Counted from the first letter of the stretch, positions 1-7,126 are shown. The stretch: DNA of 7,311 nucleotides from Bacteroidota bacterium (GCA_023396345.1 JAEWWO010000228.1:1-7311); one strand, 5' to 3'. Notes: generated by a model not told the origin, from the sequence alone. Made by a program: numbers and translations.

Positions 1-2
1 GT

Positions 3-614
3 ATTAAGTTCATCAATAATTATCTGAAGTTCGATTCGCTGGATGTTGTTCAAAAAAATATTCGTTCAAGAGATTTTGAAGGTTCAATAAAAAAACCTAA
101 TCCAAAACCTGCCAATGAAGTAGTAATGCCATTTATCAATAGCCTGAGAGGCAGACTGGCAGAGGATTACAGACAAACATATCAGTATCGTATGGATGTA
201 TTTCCGGTGCGCATTTTACAGGATGGCAGATATTACATTAAGGTTGACGGAAAATATCTTACCAATCAAAACGTAAATGCAAGAGGCGGTAGTCCTGTGT
301 TTGTAGCATCAAAAGACAGCATTAATCCGCAAAGGCAGGAATGGCTAATAACCATAGACCCTTCAAGCGAAAGATATAAAATTGTAAATGCACAGGACAA
401 CAGATATATTAACGAACTGGGCAGATTTGGTGTAAACCCCTATAATCCGGGCTGGAACAGTTACATCATCAATAAAAAAGAAAATTTGTATGCTATTCAA
501 AATCCTGAAAATGCAGGAGAAAGTTTTTGGATAGTTACTGAAGATGCTATAAAAAATACTAAAAACAAAGAAGCGAATCACTTTGTTTTTGAACTTATTC
601 CGATAAATAACTAA
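3..614 (+). CDS. C-terminal part of an unrecognised protein with a ricin-like beta-trefoil (5' end outside window)
   Basis: The frame is open from base 3 to the TAA at 612-614, so the gene starts before the window. The first ATG inside it is at 126, but the 41 codons before it read as plausible protein, with a Lys/Pro/Asn-rich linker just upstream (about 87-119), so 126 is probably internal. From about 220 onwards the protein looks like a beta-trefoil of the ricin B type: short strand-turn units such as GRYYIKVDGKYLTNQ, a Q-x-W signature (QEW at 336-344), then ERYKIVNAQDNRYI, and a third unit with FWIVTED and a closing VFELIPI strand. Such folds usually bind carbohydrate or serve as adhesive modules. 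The N-terminal domain and any signal peptide are not visible, so the role and location are unknown. It lies 15 nt upstream of argD on the same strand and may be co-transcribed with it. The coding call is firm, the fold moderate, the function not assignable. Confidence 0.8.
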   Translation: MKFINNYLKFDSLDVVQKNIRSRDFEGSIKKPNPKPANEVVMPFINSLRGRLAEDYRQTYQYRMDVFPVRILQDGRYYIKVDGKYLTNQNVNARGGSPVFVASKDSINPQRQEWLITIDPSSERYKIVNAQDNRYINELGRFGVNPYNPGWNSYIINKKENLYAIQNPENAGESFWIVTEDAIKNTKNKEANHFVFELIPINN

Positions 615-629
615 TGATATAAAACTTCA

Positions 630-1787
630 ATGGAAGAAAACAACAATTCACTATTCGATGTTTATCCCTTAAATAACATCACTATCACAAAAGGGCTTGG
701 TTCCTATGTTTGGGACAATCAGGGCAATCAATATCTCGATATGTACGGCGGTCATGCCGTAATCTCTATAGGTCATTGTCATACCCACTGGGTAAGCAGA
801 ATTCAGGAGCAGATGAGCAAAATTGCTTTTTATTCCAACTCCGTAAAAATACCCATACAGGCAGAACTTGCTGATAAGCTTGTAGCAGTTTCCGGTAAAA
901 AAGATTATCACTTATTTCTTTGCAACAGCGGTGCAGAAGCAAATGAAAATGCAATAAAACTTGCCTCTTTTCATAACAAAAGAAAAAAAGTAATTGCCTT
1001 TAAAAAATCTTTTCATGGTCGCACATCACTTGCCGTTGCAGCTACTGATAACCCTTCGATAGTTGCTCCTGTAAACGAAACAGATAATATTATTTTTCTT
1101 CCTTTTAATGACGAAGCTGCTTTAGAAGACGTATTCTCAAAAATGGGAAATGAGATAAGTGCCGTAATTGCAGAAGGTATACAAGGCGTAGGCGGCATAA
1201 GGGTTGCAGAGGTTTCCTTCCTTCAAAAAATAAGACAGTTGTGCGATAAACATGATGCTGTTTACATTGCAGATTCGGTGCAGTGCGGATATGGAAGATC
1301 GGGAAAATTCTTTTCCCATGATTATGCAGAAGTGGATGCAGATATTTATTCTATGGCAAAAGGTATGGGCAACGGATTTCCCATTGGTGGCATATTGATT
1401 TCGCCGAAAATAAAAGCAAAGCACGGAATGCTGGGTACAACATTTGGCGGCAATCATCTGGCATGTGCTGCTGCTCTGGCTGTACTGGAAGTAATAGAAA
1501 AAGATAATCTGATAGAACAGACCAGACAACGCGGAACCTACTTAATGAACCGCTTAAAGTCTTTAGACAAAATAGAAAACGTTCGTGGCAGAGGATTGAT
1601 GATTGGATTTGATGTACCGGAAAGCTTAAAAGATTTAAGGAAAAATCTGTTATACGAAAATTATATTTTCACCGGTGAAGCCAAGCCAAATACTGTGCGG
1701 CTTCTGCCCTCTTTAGCTATAACAAGAAAGCAGGTGGATGAGTTTATTGAAACGCTTGACGATGTTATTAAAGAGCTTTCAGCTTAA
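630..1787 (+). CDS. argD: Acetyl/succinyl-ornithine aminotransferase (class III, PLP-dependent)
   Basis: Cytoplasmic PLP enzyme of arginine synthesis that transfers an amino group from glutamate to N-acylglutamate semialdehyde, giving N-acylornithine. The 385 residues are full length for the family. Visible signatures are the N-terminal GSYVWDNQGNQYLDMYGG, the phosphate-binding NSGAEANE (99-106), SFHGRT (127-132), the PLP-nitrogen aspartate D215 in DSVQCGYGRSG, the Schiff-base lysine K244 in SMAKGMGNGF, TTFGGN (270-275), and R357 in VRLLPSL, which fits the substrate carboxylate-binding arginine. The usual D-E-V/I-Q motif reads D-S-V-Q here. The ATG at 630 follows the upstream stop by 15 nt and puts the conserved N-terminus in the expected place; there is no Shine-Dalgarno, only an A-rich leader. 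The next gene, argF', uses its product. Because that partner looks succinyl-specific, the real substrate is probably N-succinylglutamate semialdehyde. General ornithine or GABA aminotransferase activity is a weaker alternative. Confidence 0.93.
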   Translation: MEENNNSLFDVYPLNNITITKGLGSYVWDNQGNQYLDMYGGHAVISIGHCHTHWVSRIQEQMSKIAFYSNSVKIPIQAELADKLVAVSGKKDYHLFLCNSGAEANENAIKLASFHNKRKKVIAFKKSFHGRTSLAVAATDNPSIVAPVNETDNIIFLPFNDEAALEDVFSKMGNEISAVIAEGIQGVGGIRVAEVSFLQKIRQLCDKHDAVYIADSVQCGYGRSGKFFSHDYAEVDADIYSMAKGMGNGFPIGGILISPKIKAKHGMLGTTFGGNHLACAAALAVLEVIEKDNLIEQTRQRGTYLMNRLKSLDKIENVRGRGLMIGFDVPESLKDLRKNLLYENYIFTGEAKPNTVRLLPSLAITRKQVDEFIETLDDVIKELSA

Positions 1788-1857
1788 ACAACTGATTTGG
1801 AAACGTTTGTAAAATGTTTTAATTTTCACAATTAAAAAGAAACAAAATCCTAAAAAG

Positions 1858-2835
1858 ATGTCTTTATTAATCAATAAAAAATTTACTACTGTTAATGACG
1901 TGAATGATGTAGATGCTTTTGTGCAAAAAGCATTGCACTACAAAGCAAATCCTTTTATTGATAAGCATTTGGGACAAAACAAAAAAATTGGATTATTATT
2001 TTTAAATCCCAGTCTGCGCACCAGACTGAGCACACAAATTGCTGCACAAAACCTGGGGATGGAAGCTATTGTTTTCAACGTGGATAAAGAAGGCTGGCAG
2101 CTTGAGTTTCAATCAGGAGCTATTATGAACGGTAAAACTTCAGAACATATAAAAGAAGCTGCTCCTGTGCTGGGAAGTTATTTTGATATTCTTGCTATGC
2201 GCTCCTTCCCTACATTGCAAAACAGAGAAGAAGATTACAGCGAAAATTATATCAACAGTTTTATACAATATTGCGGCAAGCCTGTAATAAGTCTGGAAAG
2301 CGCCACACTACATCCTTTGCAGAGTTTTACAGATATCATTACCATCAAAGAATTTTCAGCAGATATACAACCTAAAAAAGATAAGATAAAAGTAGTAATG
2401 ATCTGGGCGCCGCATGTAAAAGCCCTACCCCAATGCGTAGCCAATAGTTTTGCAGAATGGATGGTTGCCTGGGATAAAGCTGAATTTGTAATTGCTAATC
2501 CTCAAGGATATAATCTTTCTGAAGCTTTTACTAAAGATGCAACAGTTACACACAATCAGGATGAAGCCTTGCAGGATGCAGATTTTATTTATGTAAAAAA
2601 CTGGTCGTCTTACAAAGACTACGGCGAACTTCCGGGTACACATGACGACTGGATGCTGACAAATGAAAAGCTATCATTCACCAATAATGCCAAGGTAATG
2701 CACTGTCTGCCTGTAAGAAGAAATGTAGAATTAAGCGATGAAATTCTTGACGGTCCACATAGCATTGTTGTGCAGGAAGCAGCTAACAGAGTGTGGGCGG
2801 CACAAACGGTTATCAGTGAATTGTTGCAAAAGTAA
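1858..2835 (+). CDS. argF': N-succinylornithine (or N-acetylornithine) carbamoyltransferase, ArgF' type
   Basis: Transfers the carbamoyl group of carbamoyl phosphate to the side-chain amine of an N-acylated ornithine, giving N-acylcitrulline; this replaces classical ornithine carbamoyltransferase in Bacteroidota and xanthomonads. The 325 residues are full length and align along their whole length with my recollection of the Bacteroides fragilis enzyme. Motifs are the carbamoyl-phosphate loop NPSLRTRLS (50-58), W80 in the substrate loop, HPLQSFTDI (152-160) and HCLPVRRN (282-289). The specificity position falls in GKTSEH (92-97): S95 lines up with Pro90 of the B. fragilis succinyl enzyme and Glu92 of the Xanthomonas acetyl enzyme. 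K247 in YVKNW is also shared with the B. fragilis protein. Ser instead of Glu argues for succinylornithine. It lies 70 nt after argD with no evident promoter between them, so co-transcription is likely. The ATG at 1858 has an A-rich leader. Confidence 0.94.
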   Translation: MSLLINKKFTTVNDVNDVDAFVQKALHYKANPFIDKHLGQNKKIGLLFLNPSLRTRLSTQIAAQNLGMEAIVFNVDKEGWQLEFQSGAIMNGKTSEHIKEAAPVLGSYFDILAMRSFPTLQNREEDYSENYINSFIQYCGKPVISLESATLHPLQSFTDIITIKEFSADIQPKKDKIKVVMIWAPHVKALPQCVANSFAEWMVAWDKAEFVIANPQGYNLSEAFTKDATVTHNQDEALQDADFIYVKNWSSYKDYGELPGTHDDWMLTNEKLSFTNNAKVMHCLPVRRNVELSDEILDGPHSIVVQEAANRVWAAQTVISELLQK

Positions 2836-2840
2836 ACGAT

Positions 2841-4544
2841 CTACTCATTCGTATTTCTTAGACGTTGCATGAAAAATGTTTGCGCAAGCCATGCAAATAT
2901 AATTACCAGCACGCATCCTATTAAATTAAGCCAGAGAAACGCAAACAAATCTAACCTCCAGGCTATTACTACAAATATTTCTGCTATTACAGCTCCAATA
3001 AAAACAGCGGTTCCATTTAGTTTTTTGAAGTAGAATGCAGCGACAAAAATTCCTAAAATGGTGCCATAAAATAAACTGCCTAAAACATTTACCGCTTCAA
3101 TCAGACTGCCCATTTCTCCGGCAAATAAGGCCACGAACAATGCAAAAATACCCCAGAGAACAGTTGCAATTCTTGAGTACAACAATTCCTGTTTTTCAGT
3201 TTTTTCTTTTCTTGAAAATCTTTTTACAAAATCCACATACGTTGTGGAAGCCAGTGAATTCAAGCCTCCTGCCGTAGCACCCATTGCTGCCAAAAAAATA
3301 ATGGCAATCAGCAGTCCCACCAATCCTGTGGGTAAATATTTAATTACAAAAGAAAGAAAAACATAATTGCTGTCGTCCGTGTCAGCAGCAGGATTGTTAA
3401 GTTTCATCAATTCAGTAGCTTCTTTTTTTATAGCATCTTCCTGATGAATAGAATTTTGCAAATCAGCTCTCAAAGCATCTACCGCTGCCTCATCCTTACT
3501 CTTTTGCGCAGCTACCAGTGCATGTACTTTTTCCTGCTTTTGCAGATGAATGGTGTTGAAATTATTTTCCAGTGCTGCATACTGCGAAGCATATTCACTG
3601 TTCTGAATATTTTTAACTTCTGTCTCATTGAAAAATAGCGGAGGTTCGTGAAACTGATAAAATGCAAATACCAATGTCCCTATCAGTAAAATTCCAAACT
3701 GCATAGGAATTTTAAGCATGCCGTTCATAAGTAAGCCAAGCCTGCTTTGTGCAACAGACTTCCCTGTGAGATAGCGCCCTACCTGTGACTGATCGGTACC
3801 GAAATAAGACAATTGCAAAAAGAATCCGCCTATTATTCCACTCCAAATATTGTATCTGTTGCTCAAGTCAAACTTTGTATCTATGGCGTTCGCTCTGTCC
3901 ATTTTTCCTGCTACGTGTAAGGCATCGCTGAATCCTACATCTCGCGGAAGCAGCAGTACCACTACAATTGCTGCTATTATCAATCCGGAAAAAATAATAA
4001 CCATCTGCAATAATTGTGTATGCGATACAGCTTTTGTACCACCATACACTGTATAAAAAATTACCAATACCGACATGATAATGGTGGTATAAAAAATATC
4101 AATATGCAATATGGTTGACAATACAATTGAAGGCGCATAAATAGTGATTCCTGTGGATATACCTCTTTGCAGCAAAAATAAAAATGCTGTAAGACTACGC
4201 GTTTTTACATCGAACCGTTTTTCTAAATATTCATACGCAGTGTATACATTCAATCGGTGAAAAATAGGAACAAATGTTATACACAAAACTATCATGGCAA
4301 GTGGCAAACCAAAATAAAATTGTACAAAGCGCAAACCATCGGTATATGCCTGTCCCGGAGCAGAAAGAAAAGTGATAGCACTTGCCTGTGTTGCCATTAC
4401 TGACAAGCCTACATGATACCAGGGCAACTGTCTGTCTGCCAACAGATATCCGCTGATATTTTTTGTATTACGACTTTTCCATACTCCGTACAACACAATA
4501 GACATCAGTGTTACAGCCAATACTATCCAGTCAATATTATTCAT
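2841..4544 (-). CDS. Sodium:solute symporter (SSS family) with a long periplasmic insert
   Basis: Inner-membrane Na+-coupled transporter of the SSS family (TC 2.A.21), 567 residues. About 13 hydrophobic spans can be traced, starting with WIVLAVTLMSIVLYG (6-20). Family marks are SGYLLADRQLPW (31-42), a broken second helix ATQASAITFLSAPG (51-64), GTDQSQVGRYLT (249-260) and a Ser/Thr-rich segment LNSLASTTYVDF (428-439) where SSS proteins bind Na+. Between spans 8 and 9, residues about 298-392 form a hydrophilic, Gln/Lys/Glu/Ala-rich, coiled-coil-like insert; counting spans from an outside N-terminus puts it in the periplasm. The start is ATG at 4544: the frame runs 10 codons further to a TTG at 4574, but those codons lie inside the upstream small gene, and family proteins begin close to the (S/N)xIDWIV segment. 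It overlaps the small upstream gene by 8 nt and ends 5 nt from convergent argF'. Being downstream of a deacetylase gene, it may carry an amino sugar or a similar product; the substrate is not readable. Confidence 0.93.
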   Translation of the reverse strand: MNNIDWIVLAVTLMSIVLYGVWKSRNTKNISGYLLADRQLPWYHVGLSVMATQASAITFLSAPGQAYTDGLRFVQFYFGLPLAMIVLCITFVPIFHRLNVYTAYEYLEKRFDVKTRSLTAFLFLLQRGISTGITIYAPSIVLSTILHIDIFYTTIIMSVLVIFYTVYGGTKAVSHTQLLQMVIIFSGLIIAAIVVVLLLPRDVGFSDALHVAGKMDRANAIDTKFDLSNRYNIWSGIIGGFFLQLSYFGTDQSQVGRYLTGKSVAQSRLGLLMNGMLKIPMQFGILLIGTLVFAFYQFHEPPLFFNETEVKNIQNSEYASQYAALENNFNTIHLQKQEKVHALVAAQKSKDEAAVDALRADLQNSIHQEDAIKKEATELMKLNNPAADTDDSNYVFLSFVIKYLPTGLVGLLIAIIFLAAMGATAGGLNSLASTTYVDFVKRFSRKEKTEKQELLYSRIATVLWGIFALFVALFAGEMGSLIEAVNVLGSLFYGTILGIFVAAFYFKKLNGTAVFIGAVIAEIFVVIAWRLDLFAFLWLNLIGCVLVIIFAWLAQTFFMQRLRNTNE

Positions 4545-4653
4545 AGTATTTAGTAAAGAAGTACAGCAATACAATTACCGCAATCAATTCTGCTACTACG
4601 AGCAAATAGAGATTCTTCCAACTTCCGAGTATGGGAGGTTTTTCGTTTTCCAT
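4537..4653 (-). CDS. Small single-span membrane protein (38 aa) between deacetylase and symporter
   Basis: A short reading frame in a stretch that would otherwise look intergenic. ATG is at 4653-4651, the stop TAA at 4539-4537. The protein begins MENEKPPILGSWKNLY, a short soluble head with a Pro-Pro pair and an aromatic SW motif. One hydrophobic helix follows (about residues 14-33), with core LLVVAELIAVIVLLYFF and one acidic residue, E22, in its middle; it ends with a polar TKYYE tail. Two facts beyond composition support it. Its ATG comes 1 nt after the deacetylase stop, and its stop overlaps the symporter ATG by 8 nt, the packing of a translated operon gene. I recall similar tiny proteins (KPP...W...Y, one helix, FTKYY-like end) beside SSS transporters in other Bacteroidota, but cannot confirm it here. 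It is likely an accessory subunit or assembly factor for the symporter; no function is established. Confidence 0.8.
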   Translation of the reverse strand: MENEKPPILGSWKNLYLLVVAELIAVIVLLYFFTKYYE

Positions 4654-4654
4654 A

Positions 4655-7126
4655 TTATTTATTTTTTGGAAGACTTATTAAATTAGCCAGCAACCTGTAT
4701 GCACCGTTAACGCCTGCCGGCAATTGTCTGAAAAATGATAAGCCCGTGTATACATAATTTCCTTTGCCATACTTTGCTATGATAAGACTTCCGTCGTGCG
4801 GCTGTTCATTTTTATCATTCATACTTAATACAGATTCAAAAGCTTTATCCTTATTATTGGCAAAATATAAACCTCGCTCCTGCACCCATCCTTTAAAATC
4901 ATTTTGTGTGATTTTATTGGGATGATTAAATACAACATGCTGAGGATTTAAAAATCTCACATCCGCATTTTCATCCGTTACTCTCATTCTTGAAATATCA
5001 AACGGATATGGAGCAATCTTTCCGCGCAACGGACCTATATTGCTGCTTGTATTGTATTGCACAATAAGATTACCACCGTCTTCTACATACTGCATTAATT
5101 TATCAAAATTATTCAATAGGTATTCATTTGTATTAAACGCTCTGATACCGGTAATTACAGCCTGATACGCTGAAAGATTTTCCGTTCTGATTTTATCATT
5201 GTCGAGTATGGTTACGTTATAACCTGCCTTACCCAATAAATCTGCCACGTCATCGCCGGAACCCGGTATGTAGGCAATGTTATCGCCTGATTTATTTACG
5301 GATAGACTTACCGGTTTCAGTTCAGCTTTTTTTAATCTGTATTGTGGCTGAATGTGGTCGTAATAAATGTTTTCAATTATTTTATCGTAAACAACACCAT
5401 TGCTTTCTGCATAAAATTCAATGATGTCATCTGTAATCTCTGATGTTTTGCTGATAATCATTTCAACTTTGGCTTCTCCGTTTTTCTTCTGTATTGTAAA
5501 ATCAGGATTTGGAATTTCTATACGCCAGCCTTTTACGGGTTTAATTTTTAATTTTCCCGATACATTATTTGTATAAGACTTAACGGCAATATCTATTTTT
5601 TTAGCCTGATTATCAGGAAACAGAATCATATCGTCTTTTAGTTTAAAAGCCAGAGCAGGCAACATTTTCAGCGGCTGTGTAACTTCGCCTCTTACGGGAT
5701 CTACATATTTATATTTTATAGTTCTTCTTATATCAAAAGGTACCTCGTTAATTTTTAAATGCAGAATAATCAAACCAGGGTTACTTTCCGGAGCTCCGAT
5801 ATCCATACGGTTACTCACCTGATAAAAATTATTTTTCTGTGGAAGCCTTAACCAGTAAGGATCTGACACATAAAACTCTTCAGGAAAATTAAGTTTTTCC
5901 GTAAAAGATTTAAGTTTATTTTTTGCCAGTGGGGTGTAATCAATTCTGTCACCTTCGTCTATACCTGTTGACAGCTCTACATTTCCGCTATACACTATGT
6001 GCGGAGATATATCAATGCTATCATTAAAAGCTACCGTAGAATCACTGCTATACACTTCTGCCCAAACACCTGCACAGGCAATAATAAGATCTTCTGTTTG
6101 CTGCATCTTAAATGCCAGCCAACCGTTCAGATATTCATTTTTGCTTTTAATCTTTTTCATAGACTGATACAATCCCAATAAACCATCGACCGATGCAGAA
6201 GGATTCAATGGATTATATCTTTCTATTATTTTATCAATAATAGTATTCAGATGTTTTGTCTCTTCAAATTTGCCCCAGTCAAATACCATTCCTTCAAACA
6301 AATCTTTCTCTACTTTATCTCCTTTTATCTGTTTAAAATATTCTATGCTCTCTCCTCTTGATTTGGCAGCGCCAAAACCCTGACTCTTATGCATAGAGCG
6401 GCTTTCAGCGGCAGTTTCGCCATAATATTCTCCCGTCAACGGATTAAATTTTCCTATATCCAGTTTTAACTGATCATCACTGATGGTGTTGGCACTTCCA
6501 AAATTAAACGTATTCCAGAACAGTCTTTTCGCCTGCCAGGGCTTAGTATATTGCAACTGATCGGAAAATTTATTTTTATCCGCAGCAGCGGTGAATGCTT
6601 CTTCTGCAAGTATCGCTGAAGCCGTATGATGTCCGTGTCCACCTTCTCCCGTTGTCGGAAAACGGTTGATAATAATATCAGGTTGGAGCCGGCGGATTGT
6701 CCACACTACATCGTATAAAACACTATCGTAATTCCATTTTTCAAAAGTTTCTTCAGGATTTTTAGAAAAACCGAAATCTACTGCTCTAGTAAACATCTGG
6801 TGCGAACCATCTATTTTTCTTGCTTCGAGCAATTCCTGTGTACGTATTAAGCCCAGCAATTCTCCGTGTTCTTTACCTATAAGGTTTTGACCACCATCAC
6901 CTCTGGTGAGCGAGAGGTAAACGGTATATAATTTTTTTTCGTTAGCCAGATAAGTAAGCAGACGCGTATTTTCATCGTCAGGATGCGCAGCTATATACAA
7001 TACAGAGCCAACCGTTTTTAGTTTTTGCAGATTCAGCAAAATATCTGAAGACGCAAGCTGTTGTTGCGTTTGTCCGTTGGACTCTATAAAAATAAAAGAA
7101 AAAATAAGTACCAATACATTCCTCAT
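4655..7126 (-). CDS. Exported large PIG-L/LmbE-family deacetylase with beta-sandwich and GATase-like C-terminal regions
   Basis: Predicted zinc-dependent N-deacetylase of the PIG-L/LmbE family, acting outside the cytoplasm. The 823 residues begin with a signal peptide (MRN, hydrophobic VLVLIFSFIFI, likely cleavage after SNG before Q19). The deacetylase domain covers about residues 40-260, with AAHPDDE (46-52; H48 and D51 as zinc ligands, D50 as likely base), TRGDGGQN (74-81) and GGHGHHTAS (162-170), where H167 fits the third zinc ligand. Residues about 450-590 contain beta-rich segments such as DNQAKKIDIAVKSYTN that resemble NEW3-type sandwich domains. Residues about 611-823 look like a class I amidotransferase/ThuA-like fold (IAYIPGSGDDVADLLGKAGY, YVEDGGNLIVQYNT, GKGNYVYTG) but contain no cysteine, so this domain is probably a binding or structural module. 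Short PIG-L enzymes are about 230 residues, so this is the long form. It is first in the operon with the small membrane protein and the symporter. The substrate is unknown; a GlcNAc- or acyl-amine-bearing compound is the family-based guess. Confidence 0.92.
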   Translation of the reverse strand: MRNVLVLIFSFIFIESNGQTQQQLASSDILLNLQKLKTVGSVLYIAAHPDDENTRLLTYLANEKKLYTVYLSLTRGDGGQNLIGKEHGELLGLIRTQELLEARKIDGSHQMFTRAVDFGFSKNPEETFEKWNYDSVLYDVVWTIRRLQPDIIINRFPTTGEGGHGHHTASAILAEEAFTAAADKNKFSDQLQYTKPWQAKRLFWNTFNFGSANTISDDQLKLDIGKFNPLTGEYYGETAAESRSMHKSQGFGAAKSRGESIEYFKQIKGDKVEKDLFEGMVFDWGKFEETKHLNTIIDKIIERYNPLNPSASVDGLLGLYQSMKKIKSKNEYLNGWLAFKMQQTEDLIIACAGVWAEVYSSDSTVAFNDSIDISPHIVYSGNVELSTGIDEGDRIDYTPLAKNKLKSFTEKLNFPEEFYVSDPYWLRLPQKNNFYQVSNRMDIGAPESNPGLIILHLKINEVPFDIRRTIKYKYVDPVRGEVTQPLKMLPALAFKLKDDMILFPDNQAKKIDIAVKSYTNNVSGKLKIKPVKGWRIEIPNPDFTIQKKNGEAKVEMIISKTSEITDDIIEFYAESNGVVYDKIIENIYYDHIQPQYRLKKAELKPVSLSVNKSGDNIAYIPGSGDDVADLLGKAGYNVTILDNDKIRTENLSAYQAVITGIRAFNTNEYLLNNFDKLMQYVEDGGNLIVQYNTSSNIGPLRGKIAPYPFDISRMRVTDENADVRFLNPQHVVFNHPNKITQNDFKGWVQERGLYFANNKDKAFESVLSMNDKNEQPHDGSLIIAKYGKGNYVYTGLSFFRQLPAGVNGAYRLLANLISLPKNK

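Noticed and set aside
126..614. Complete 162-residue gene starting at ATG 126
   Set aside because: The frame continues open to the left edge with protein-like sequence, so the ATG is more likely an internal Met of a longer gene.
1137..1529. 130-codon open frame on the minus strand inside argD
   Set aside because: Lies wholly antisense to a well-supported argD; the product is rich in Cys, His, Tyr and Ile with no domain signature, as expected for a shadow frame.
1817..1837. Inverted repeat TTTTAATT / AATTAAAA with a 5-nt loop between argD and argF', as a terminator
   Set aside because: The stem is all A-T, has no GC core and no terminal T-run; it is likely chance in AT-rich DNA, and the genes form a natural operon pair.
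4545..4574. Ten-codon N-terminal extension of the symporter from TTG
   Set aside because: TTG is a rare start in this group, the added residues (YCCTSLLNT) are unlike family N-termini, and the segment lies within the overlapping small gene.
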